A DNA stretch of 8,297 nucleotides from Ignavibacteriales bacterium (GTDB lineage: Bacteria; Bacteroidota; Ignavibacteria; UBA10030; SZUA-254). Numbering within the stretch: the first letter of the stretch is position 1; the number at the start of each line of letters is the position of its first letter. Positions 1-6,218 of this stretch are shown piece by piece. A model generated the notes under the pieces. The model saw only the letters and a program-made list of their open reading frames with translations, had not been told where the DNA came from and searched no databases. Location of the stretch: assembly GCA_016207985.1 (NCBI GenBank), contig JACQYX010000129.1, forward strand, positions 1,520 through 9,816, read 5' to 3'. A program made the translations under genes and the position numbers.

Positions 1-157
1 AGCCACCGCACATTCCTTGCAATCTCACTTCAGCGATGTCATCATCGGTAATTCTAACCAACTCAACATCACCACCATCTGCCTCAAGATACGGTCTGCA
101 CATTGCAAGTGCCATCTCGACTTTTTCCTGAACTGTTAATTGTTTCTGTTCTTCCAT
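1..157 (-). CDS. Nfu / NifU C-terminal-domain Fe-S scaffold protein (partial, 3' end outside window)
   Basis: My own translation from the ATG at 157 to the window edge gives 52 residues, beginning MEEQKQLTVQEKVEMAL. It contains RPYLEADGGDVELV followed by RLQGMCGG at the edge. This is the hallmark of the NifU C-terminal domain: the EADGGDVEL block, then a CxxC cluster-binding motif, of which only the first Cys is inside the window. Proteins of this family hold and deliver [4Fe-4S] or [2Fe-2S] clusters to apoproteins in the cytoplasm. A ribosome binding site (AGGG, about 8 nt upstream) overlaps the stop codon of the preceding mrp gene, and only 10 nt separate the two genes, so they are probably cotranscribed. 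Another iron-sulfur gene next door supports the call. Whether the protein is a short stand-alone Nfu or carries further domains cannot be told from here. Confidence 0.9.
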   Translation of the reverse strand, partial: MEEQKQLTVQEKVEMALAMCRPYLEADGGDVELVRITDDDIAEVRLQGMCGG

Positions 158-167
158 TTTCTATACC

Positions 168-1256
168 CTAAATATTGATTTCGATTTTCTGATTCGTTTT
201 CCCTGACAACTGATGAATACTAAGTTGTGCAGCCATATTCCGTGTAAGTTTACGGATAAATTTTGATTGGTTTGAATCCGGTTCTAAAACAACAATCGGT
301 TTACCAATATCGCTCCCAACTCGGATCGGAGTATAAATTGGAATCTCACCTAAGAATGGTATTTTAAGCTCATCGGCAGCTTTCTTGCCGCCGCCTGAAT
401 GAAATATATCTTCACGTTGACCGCAGTGACTGCAGATGTAGTAGCTCATGTTTTCAATAATTCCGAGAACCGGCACATTTACCTTATCGAACATCGCATA
501 TGCTTTTCGTGCATCTGCAAGTGAAATATCTTGCGGTGTCGTAACTACAACCGCACCCGAGAGAGGAATTGTTTGAACAAGTGTTAGATGTATATCACCA
601 GTACCGGGAGGTAAATCGAAGATGAGATAATCAAGCTCACCCCAATGTACATCGGTCATGAATTGTTTTATTGCGCCACTCACCATCGGTCCTCGCCAAA
701 TTACTGCTTGCATCGGATCGACGAGAAATCCTATCGACATTACTTTAACGCCGTGAGCTACGAGCGGTTCCAATTTTTGTTCCCTAATATTCGGTCGTTC
801 ATTAATTCCCATCATCAATGGAATACTCGGTCCATAAATATCTGCATCGAGTAAACCGACTTTTGCACCATCGAGTGCGAGTGAGACAGCAAGATTAACA
901 GCCACAGTTGATTTTCCAACTCCACCCTTTCCGCTTGCAACTGCAATAGTTGTCTTCACGTTCGGTAGAAGGTCAATATGCTGCTGAACGCTATTCATTC
1001 TCACATTCGATGTCATCTCGATATTGATTTTTCCAACTCCTTCGATCTGATTTCGAACTGCAGTTTCAGCTAATCTTTTGAATTCATCGCGTACCGGACA
1101 TGCAGGTGTCGTCAACTCAATTTTAAAGCTGACATCTTGACCTTTGATTTGGATATTCTTTACGAAATTTAAGGATACAATGTCCCGATTCAAATCAGGA
1201 TCCCGAACGATTTTTAATGCTTCTAAAATATTTGTTTCTGTTAATGGTTTTTTCAT
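168..1256 (-). CDS. mrp: Mrp/ApbC/NBP35-family iron-sulfur carrier ATPase
   Basis: A 362-residue cytoplasmic P-loop NTPase that, in characterised homologues (ApbC, Ind1, NBP35), binds a labile [4Fe-4S] cluster at a dimer interface and transfers it to client proteins. Residues 1-80 form a MIP18/DUF59 domain with its conserved cysteine in TPACPVRDEF (C53). The deviant Walker A motif GKGGVGKS lies at 109-116, the DLPPGTGD switch at 214-221, and the cluster-binding CxxC at C275 and C278 (CSHC). Length and domain order are those of full-length bacterial Mrp proteins. The ATG at 1256 is the natural start because the MIP18 domain begins at once, but no clear Shine-Dalgarno sequence precedes it (the upstream bases are AT-rich). 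The gene is separated from the kbl remnant by 141 bp holding a repeat, so it probably begins a new transcription unit with the Nfu gene following it. Confidence 0.97.
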   Translation of the reverse strand: MKKPLTETNILEALKIVRDPDLNRDIVSLNFVKNIQIKGQDVSFKIELTTPACPVRDEFKRLAETAVRNQIEGVGKINIEMTSNVRMNSVQQHIDLLPNVKTTIAVASGKGGVGKSTVAVNLAVSLALDGAKVGLLDADIYGPSIPLMMGINERPNIREQKLEPLVAHGVKVMSIGFLVDPMQAVIWRGPMVSGAIKQFMTDVHWGELDYLIFDLPPGTGDIHLTLVQTIPLSGAVVVTTPQDISLADARKAYAMFDKVNVPVLGIIENMSYYICSHCGQREDIFHSGGGKKAADELKIPFLGEIPIYTPIRVGSDIGKPIVVLEPDSNQSKFIRKLTRNMAAQLSIHQLSGKTNQKIEINI

Positions 1257-1317
1257 TTGATAATTATTGTACTAATGTTAAATAAATATAATAGAGATTC
1301 TAAAGAATCACTATTAT
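1257..1317 (-). promoter_or_regulatory. AT-rich leader upstream of mrp, possible promoter region
   Basis: A very AT-rich stretch lies between the 70-bp repeat and the mrp start codon. On the minus strand it holds a short perfect inverted repeat, GATTC-TTTA-GAATC (1296-1309), followed by several TATTAT/TATATT-like boxes. The gene change from kbl to mrp makes a promoter here plausible. I cannot identify a convincing -35/-10 pair with proper spacing, nor an exact match to the Bacteroidota TAnnTTTG box, so this is positional inference only. Confidence 0.25.
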
Positions 1318-1387
1318 TGTCACCCTGAACGAAGTGAAGGGTCTAAAATCCACTAGATTAAGATGTTTCGCTTCGCTCAACATGACA
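1318..1387. repeat. 70-bp imperfect palindrome made of two hairpins (REP/MITE-like intergenic repeat)
   Basis: The element starts with TGTCA (1318-1322) and ends with its complement TGACA (1383-1387). The outer 26 bases on each side are imperfect inverted copies of each other, with the shared pattern TGTCA...TGA.CGAAG.GAA...TC. Each arm also folds alone: ACCCT/AGGGT closes a loop containing GAACGAAGTGA, and ATGTT/AACAT closes a loop containing TCGCTTCGCTC. This looks like the abundant GAAGCGAAG-type intergenic repeats that produce spurious reading frames containing VERSETS in many bacterial genomes. It begins 10 bp past the kbl stop and may also act as a transcription end for the upstream operon, although no U-run follows a single strong stem. 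Copy number elsewhere cannot be seen from one window. Confidence 0.75.
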
Positions 1388-1397
1388 AAAAAGAAAT

Positions 1398-2592
1398 TCA
1401 CATTCCATACATTGCAATAATTTCATCTCGCTTCTTGCCAAGTATATTGTACCTTGCACCAACTTTTGTGAATGCTGCAACTGCTTTATCGATATGTTCG
1501 ATTTCATGATCGGCAGAAATCTGCGTACGAATACGTGCTTGTCCTTGGGCAACCACAGGGAAGAAGAAACCGATTACGTAAATTCCTTCTGCATACATAT
1601 CTCTTGCTACATCTTGTGCGAGCTTTGCATTATATAACATCACGGGCACAATAGGAGTTTCACCTTCTTTGATATCCAGACCGGCTTTGGTCATCTTCTC
1701 ACGGAAGTATTTCGTATTTCTCTCAAGCTTATCCCGTCGCTCTGTTGTTTTAGAGATTAAGTCGATAACTTTTATTGAAGCGGCAACCACAACCGGTGGA
1801 ACGGTGTTCGAGAAAAGATATGGACGAGCGCGTTGCCTGCATAAATCGACAATCTCTTTTCGCCCGCTGATACAGCCGCCAGTTGCACCACCGAGAGCTT
1901 TACCCAGCGTTGTCGTAATTGCATCAATCCGACCCATGACGCCAAAATGTTCATGTGTACCACGACCTGTTTTCCCAATAAAGCCAGAGGCATGAGAATC
2001 ATCAACCATCACCATTGCATCATATTTATCGGCGAGATTGCAAATTTCATCCAACTTTGCCATATCACCATCCATCGAAAACACACCATCGGTAATGATC
2101 ATACGGAATCTACAATTTTGTGTCTCCTGTAATTTCTCTTCGAGATGCGACATGTTGTTGTGCTTATAATTGAAGAGTTGTGCTTTGCTCAGTCGCATAC
2201 CGTCAACAATCGAAGCATGAACAAGTCGATCCGAGATCATCGCGTCTTCCTTATTGAGTAAAACCTCGAAGATTGCCGCATTTGCTTCCATACATGAACT
2301 CGTTGTGAATATCTTGTGTTCCGCAAATAAATCGAACTGATGACATCCCGTAACCTCTGTTATCGAGACCATTGTGAGCGGCTTTTACGACCTCGGGATG
2401 ACTTGATAGTCCGAGATAATTATTCGCACAAAAATTTAATACTTGCTTCTGCGGTGCTCCAAGAGGGAATTCAACCTTTATATTTGCAGCTTGTGGCGAT
2501 TCAATGTACCGCTCTTCTTTGAACAATCCACCTTGACGAATATTATTTAGCTCACCGTTGTAAAATACTTTTGCTTTATCGCTGTATGCCAT
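1398..2592 (-). pseudogene. kbl: Glycine C-acetyltransferase (2-amino-3-ketobutyrate CoA ligase), interrupted by an internal deletion and frameshift
   Basis: A PLP-dependent alpha-oxoamine synthase. Kbl joins glycine and acetyl-CoA to 2-amino-3-oxobutyrate, or runs in reverse during threonine breakdown. The N-terminal part (2592 to about 2299) reads LFKEERYIESPQ, LNFCANNYLGL and SSVRFICGTQDIHNE, matching E. coli Kbl closely. The rest continues in another frame from about 2297 to the stop at 1398. It begins TSSCMEANAAIFEVLL and includes GVFSMDG, MVDDSHASGF, the PLP-lysine motif TTLGKALGG and GFFFPVVAQGQARIRTQ. Compared with E. coli, about 17 residues (helix LEQKLAAFLGMEDAILY) are missing at the junction, equal to a loss of roughly 53 nt. 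The original frame runs on through out-of-frame codons to a TAA at about 2251. No other stops disturb either half, so the lesion is recent or a sequence error. If intact, the protein would be about 415 residues. The carrier protein gene lies 9 nt upstream. Confidence 0.88.
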
Positions 2593-2604
2593 TTCTCCTC
2601 CTTA
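2593..2604 (-). promoter_or_regulatory. Strong Shine-Dalgarno of kbl overlapping the acp stop codon
   Basis: The minus strand reads TAAGGAGGAGAA directly before the kbl ATG at 2592. The acp stop codon TAA is the first part of the TAAGGAGG anti-16S match. This fixes the kbl start and implies that kbl is translated from the same message as acp, possibly by reinitiating ribosomes. Confidence 0.85.
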
Positions 2605-2856
2605 GATTTTTGTAAAATCATTAAGAAGTTTGATTATTTTGTTCACAGAATCAAACGCTTCCGGTGTTGCTTTATCATCGGGTATCTTAATCTGGAATTT
2701 TTTCTCGAGGAACATTTTCAGAGAAACCATCGAGAACGAATCAACTATACCGCTTGAAATAAGTTTAGTGTTTTCATTGACGTCCACACCAGAATCTTCC
2801 TCAAGATATTCTTTCTTAACATAATCTATAATCATTTTTTTAACATCTTCAGACAT
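2602..2856 (-). CDS. Free-standing acyl carrier protein (phosphopantetheine-binding)
   Basis: An acidic, helical 84-residue protein with the length and pattern of an ACP/PCP-type carrier. The phosphopantetheine attachment serine is S40 in SSGIVDSFSMVSLK. It is followed by the helix II pattern FLEKKFQIKIPDD and the helix III/IV pattern ATPEAFDSVNKIIKLL. The usual DSL is DSF here, a variant typical of accessory carriers (for example those paired with adenylating enzymes) rather than of the housekeeping fatty-acid ACP. The ATG at 2856 has GGAG five bases upstream (2861-2865). The gene lies between acs and kbl, with acpS further upstream in the same run, so a partner that loads it and an enzyme that uses it are both at hand. 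Its cargo is unknown. Acetyl or another short acyl group activated by the neighbouring Acs-type enzyme is a guess from context. Confidence 0.92.
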   Translation of the reverse strand: MSEDVKKMIIDYVKKEYLEEDSGVDVNENTKLISSGIVDSFSMVSLKMFLEKKFQIKIPDDKATPEAFDSVNKIIKLLNDFTKI

Positions 2857-2886
2857 ATTTACTCCAATATTTAAAGTTAATTTATT

Positions 2887-2938
2887 TTACCCTCTCCCCA
2901 GTCCCCTCTCCCAATTGGGAGAGGGGATATAGGGGTAA
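2887..2938. repeat. GC-rich palindromic repeat with TTACCC/GGGTAA ends
   Basis: A 24-bp perfect palindrome (2903-2926) has 10-bp arms CCCCTCTCCC and GGGAGAGGGG around AATT. It lies inside a longer element whose ends TTACCC (2887-2892) and GGGTAA (2933-2938) are also complementary. A second CCTCTCCCC copy (2891-2899) sits just outside the left arm. CCCTCTCCC-type palindromes of this form are common dispersed intergenic repeats in many bacteria. It fills most of the 86-bp gap between acs and acp, the only large gap in the run, and on the minus strand its stable stem could terminate or attenuate transcription, or stabilise the mRNA end of acs. No U-tract follows directly, so an intrinsic terminator role is uncertain. 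Confidence 0.75.
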
Positions 2939-2942
2939 GGAT

Positions 2943-4584
2943 TTAATCGTTTTCTAAAGTTGATGTATCACCTATTTCCTCGCCCCACTCCTTCGCACGG
3001 AGAAGTCGACGCATGATTTTGCCGCTCCGAGTTTTCGGAAGTGATGGAACAAACTCAATCTCCTGCGGCATGGCAAGCGGCGAAAGTTTTTTTCTGATAA
3101 AATTCATAATATCCAATTCCATATCATCGCTGAACGGCTCCACCAAAGACCTGATGTAACTGCTCCCCTCTCTGGGCCTGACATCTATCAGTTCCTTCAG
3201 CTGGAAAAAGATGTCCTGCCGTGTTAATTACATCGTCATCGCGACCGACAAACCAGAAGTATCCTTCGTTATCGATACTTGCACGATCGCCGCAGATGTA
3301 CCAGTCGTTTTTAAATTTACTATCGTAAGTAACTTTGTTGTTCCAATAAGTTCGCATCATCGAGGGCCAACCGGGTTTAAGAGCGATAAGACCAACCGTA
3401 CCGGGAGTTGTTATAGGTTCATGAGTTTTAGTGTTCAACACGGTGGCGGTAATACCCGGGAACGGTTTTCCCATCGAGCCGGGTTTGATTTTCATTCCCG
3501 GATTATTTGTAATCACCATCGCACCGGTTTCAGTTTGCCAATATGTATCATAGAACGGTTTGCCGAATGCTTTCTCCGACCAAATTACAGCTTCTGCATT
3601 TAACGGCTCAGCAACGCTTGCAAGATGCCGAAGCGAGGAAAGGTCATACTTTTTCACAACGTCAAATCCTTCCTTCATCAACAATCGGATTGCAGTCGGG
3701 GCTGAATACCACATCGTTACTTTGTACTTCTGGATAAACGCGTACCACTTCTCGGTTCCAAATCCGGCATCGAGAACGACCTGTGTAACACCATTCGCCC
3801 AAGGACCAATAATTCCATAAGATGTACCTGTTACCCAACCCGGATCGGCAGTGCACCAATAAATATCGTTAGTTTGTAAATCAAGCACCCATTTGGATGT
3901 AATGTATTGAGCAATGATGGATGAATGGACATGTTGAGCTCCTTTTGGTTTTCCGGTTGTACCAGAAGTGTAATGAAGAACAGATGGAACCTCAGGACCA
4001 ACTTTCACAATATCGAACTTATCAACTTTTTGTGCTCTCTCCATCCAGAAATGAATTTCATTAACCTGTGGTTGTGAATCATCTGCATCTATCACGATTA
4101 TCTTGGTAAGATTGGGCAATTTACTTTTTATCTTTCGAACTTTGTGAAGATGTTTCTTTTGAATCATGATCGCTTTCGTCTGTGCATCATCCAGTCGAGT
4201 GAACAACGCCTCTTCACCGAATGCGGAAAAAAGCGGCTGAGCAATGCCGCCCATCTTCAAGATGCCGATGAAACCAATGTACAACTCTGGAACCTTGTCC
4301 ATGAACAGACATACTCTGTCACCTGTTCCTATTCCATTATCCTGTAAAAACTTAGCAATCGTATTGCTGTATACGCGAATATCATCATAAGTGAATTTCT
4401 TAACTTCACCTGTATGCCCTTCCCACATTAAACCCAATTTTTTACCGTTGCCTTTTTCGCAGATCCGGTCGCTGCAATAGTAACCGATGTTGTACATCCC
4501 ATTTTTACCGTATTCTAATTCTTCCTCCGCTTGTTTCCATTTGAATGTTTTATATCTTTCTTCGTATGAACCGATATTACTCAT
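2943..4584 (-). pseudogene. acs: Acetyl-CoA synthetase (AMP-forming, AcsA type), frameshifted near the C-terminal domain
   Basis: An ANL-superfamily enzyme converting acetate, ATP and CoA to acetyl-CoA through acetyl-AMP. The first frame (4584 to 3124) carries the whole N-terminal domain: the P-loop-like motif HYTSGTTGKPKGAQH, DTYWQTETG (with the Trp that restricts Acs enzymes to acetate-size acids), WYICGDRASIDNEGYFWFVGRDDDVINTAGHL, then unrelated-looking sequence to a TGA at 3124. The C-terminal domain resumes in another frame, from about EPFSDDMELDIMNFIRKKL to the stop at 2943, and includes the catalytic lysine motif KTRSGKIMRRLLRAKE and the family's usual tail GDTSTLE. Compared with B. 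subtilis AcsA, about 20 residues (roughly 59 nt) are missing between GHL and EPSD, so a simple one-base slip would not restore it. The frame switch must lie in 3124-3227, because the second frame has a TAA at 3228-3230. The start is fixed by AAGGAG just upstream of the ATG. An intact product would be about 570 residues. Confidence 0.88.
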
Positions 4585-4598
4585 AATCTCCTTTTTGT

Positions 4599-4958
4599 TT
4601 ATCCTTCTAAAAGAACTAATGCTACAATATAATTTTTTGAAATTGAATGTGAACTATGAATTTTTATGATCGACCTATCATCAGCGATCTTCTTAAAAAT
4701 ACCTGCAAGATGAATAATCCAATCTTGCGCTACTACTACGTCATGCCAGTATGATCCTTGAGTTAATTCACAACCTAACGCTTTCATCACTGCTTCTTTA
4801 AAAGCGAAAACGGCAGCTAGGTGAACATCATTACGTCCGCCCGCTGGAATCTCTGAAATCTCTTTTCGTGTCAGTATCTGTTCGATGAAATCTGGGTTAT
4901 TCATTATTTCCTTAAACCTATTAATCCCAACGATGTCGACGCCGATGCCTTTGATCAT
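4599..4958 (-). CDS. acpS: Holo-[acyl-carrier-protein] synthase (4'-phosphopantetheinyl transferase)
   Basis: A 119-residue enzyme that moves 4'-phosphopantetheine from CoA onto the serine of carrier proteins. The N-terminal signature MIKGIGVDIVGINRF contains the Mg-binding aspartate D8. The second signature VFAFKEAVMKALG contains the catalytic/metal glutamate E55, and the C-terminal strand IHSSHSISKNYIVALVLLE corresponds to the family's HVSISH...A block. Length is normal for stand-alone AcpS. The usual Glu after DIV is Gly here (DIVGI), a mild deviation. The gene begins 10 nt after the tdh stop and ends 14 nt before acs, with a weak ribosome binding site, so it is probably translated as part of the operon. 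It may be the genome's only AcpS, or one serving the acp gene two positions downstream; the window cannot decide. Confidence 0.95.
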   Translation of the reverse strand: MIKGIGVDIVGINRFKEIMNNPDFIEQILTRKEISEIPAGGRNDVHLAAVFAFKEAVMKALGCELTQGSYWHDVVVAQDWIIHLAGIFKKIADDRSIIKIHSSHSISKNYIVALVLLEG

Positions 4959-4968
4959 ATTCTGATAC

Positions 4969-6198
4969 TCACGGTCTCAACAACACTTTCAGTGCGTCAC
5001 CGTTGATTATCGCTTGAAAACCTTTATCGTAATCATTCAGAGGGAATTGATGCGTAACGAAGCCGGCTTTCATGAAACGTTTTGCCAATCCTTTCTTCAA
5101 GATTGTAGTCATCATATCCCATGTCGACCACACACGTCTTCCAATAACACCGTGAATCGTAATGCCAGGGAAAATAACATGCTTAGAGAAATCGAGAGGC
5201 ATCGTTCCACTTGTTAATCCGAGCAGTGCTATCTCACCGCCCATCCGTACAACTTTGAATGCATCTTCATATGCATGATAACTCCCCGACATTTCGAGAA
5301 CGGCATCGACACCCGCACCGTGATTTTGCTCTTTGGCAATTTTGTAAAACTCTTTCTTTTCTTCGGTGATTGAAACATCAAAGCATATATTCGCACCGAG
5401 CGAACGAGCCATTTTAAATTTTAATGCTTCCAACTTTCCATGTGTGTTCTCGCCAAACGAGGCGTCCGTTACCAAAATCTTCTTTGCACCCACTCCCTTT
5501 GCAATAGCTACCGACATAAGTCCGATGACACCGAGACCAAGCACTGCAACAGTTTTTCCTTTAATTGCTTTTAGAACTTGAACTGTATGTGCAGCATTAC
5601 CAATTGCATCCATAAAACCGACTATCTCTTCCGGGATTTCTCCGTTCTTGAAGATAAGTACATTCTCAACAGGCAAAACAATATATTCTGCATACGAACC
5701 ATCACCGTGTAATCCGCGGATGACTGTATTCGTACAAACATGATAATCGCCTAACTTGCATTGGGCACACTCACCGCAAGTAACGTGCATCTCAGCAGTT
5801 GCAATAAAATTTTCATTCAAATAACTGATGAACGATTTATCCTTCGCAATTTGAGCAGCAGTTCGGTCCTTTACAAATTTTCTAATTTCTTTATACTCTT
5901 TCGACTTTTGGATCACTTGATTTGCGAGCTTCAATTTTGCTTTACTGCCTGCGTCGGTGATTCGTCCGCAGAATTCATGCCCTATCGTTACACCTTCGGG
6001 TGATATGTTTGCCATACTATTCTTGAGCGAATCTTTGGAATTGTAAATCCCAACATCGGTACCGCAAATTCCGGCAGCAACAACTTTGAATTGCACATCA
6101 TTCGGATTTTGAACTACAGGTTTTTCTCTTTCTACAAGCTGAAAACCTTTTTGCCAAGTTTGATCTGGATATGGTTTTGGTTTTATTACAGCTTTCAT
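4969..6198 (-). CDS. tdh: L-threonine 3-dehydrogenase-like zinc-dependent medium-chain dehydrogenase with an internal insertion
   Basis: A GroES-like/Rossmann MDR oxidoreductase, NAD-dependent by family. Tdh oxidises L-threonine to 2-amino-3-oxobutyrate, the substrate of Kbl. Numbered from the ATG at 6198 (409 residues): catalytic-zinc ligands C45 (GICGTD), H74 and E75 (GHE); structural-zinc cysteines 141, 144, 147 and 155 (CGECAQCKLGDYHVC); GNAAHT near 200; nucleotide-binding GLGVIG at 221-226; and a C-terminal IHGVIGRRVWSTWDMM block that aligns with E. coli Tdh. Two oddities: about 37 extra Lys-rich residues lie between GHE and HVTCG, and the relay histidine of E. coli Tdh (CGTDVH) is glycine here (CGTDVG). 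The protein is about 70 residues longer than E. coli Tdh. A TTG five codons earlier is possible but less likely. The gene starts 20 nt after rsmB. Family membership is sure; threonine as the substrate is likely but weakened by the missing His. Confidence 0.85.
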   Translation of the reverse strand: MKAVIKPKPYPDQTWQKGFQLVEREKPVVQNPNDVQFKVVAAGICGTDVGIYNSKDSLKNSMANISPEGVTIGHEFCGRITDAGSKAKLKLANQVIQKSKEYKEIRKFVKDRTAAQIAKDKSFISYLNENFIATAEMHVTCGECAQCKLGDYHVCTNTVIRGLHGDGSYAEYIVLPVENVLIFKNGEIPEEIVGFMDAIGNAAHTVQVLKAIKGKTVAVLGLGVIGLMSVAIAKGVGAKKILVTDASFGENTHGKLEALKFKMARSLGANICFDVSITEEKKEFYKIAKEQNHGAGVDAVLEMSGSYHAYEDAFKVVRMGGEIALLGLTSGTMPLDFSKHVIFPGITIHGVIGRRVWSTWDMMTTILKKGLAKRFMKAGFVTHQFPLNDYDKGFQAIINGDALKVLLRP

Positions 6199-6202
6199 AT
6201 AT

Positions 6203-6207
6203 TCACC
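6203..6207 (-). promoter_or_regulatory. Ribosome binding site that selects the ATG start of tdh
   Basis: GGTGA lies four bases upstream of the ATG at 6196-6198. The alternative TTG start at 6211-6213 would place this motif inside the coding sequence, and no comparable motif precedes the TTG. The ATG also begins MKAVIKPKPYPD, the natural start of MDR proteins, so it is preferred. Confidence 0.6.
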
Positions 6208-6218
6208 ATTCAAATTCT

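Noticed and set aside
1358..1552. 64-codon minus-strand frame ending in the repeat, with CHVERSETS
   Set aside because: Its end is the translated intergenic repeat and the rest is out of frame within kbl. VERSETS-type endings are a known false-gene signature of this repeat class.
2251..2372. kbl as two separate genes for a split enzyme
   Set aside because: The conserved helix between GTQD and SSC is absent from both parts, and the second frame has no ribosome binding site at its first ATG, so two working half-proteins are unlikely.
2903..2926. The GC-rich palindrome as a classical Rho-independent terminator
   Set aside because: Stem strength fits, but no run of T follows directly on the minus strand and another operon gene starts about 30 nt later; it is recorded as a repeat instead.
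3124..3227. Programmed ribosomal frameshifting as an explanation for the acs frame change
   Set aside because: A single-base or two-base slip would not supply the roughly 20 missing residues. The run of five T's at CATCTTTTTCC is not followed by family-like sequence in the new frame.
3211..3603. 130-codon plus-strand reading frame opposite acs
   Set aside because: It lies entirely antisense to well-conserved acs sequence, has no recognisable domain and no convincing ribosome binding site; it is a shadow of the real gene.
4969..6213. TTG at 6213 as the tdh start
   Set aside because: The ATG at 6198 has a ribosome binding site at good spacing and begins at the normal MDR N-terminus; the TTG adds five residues without support.
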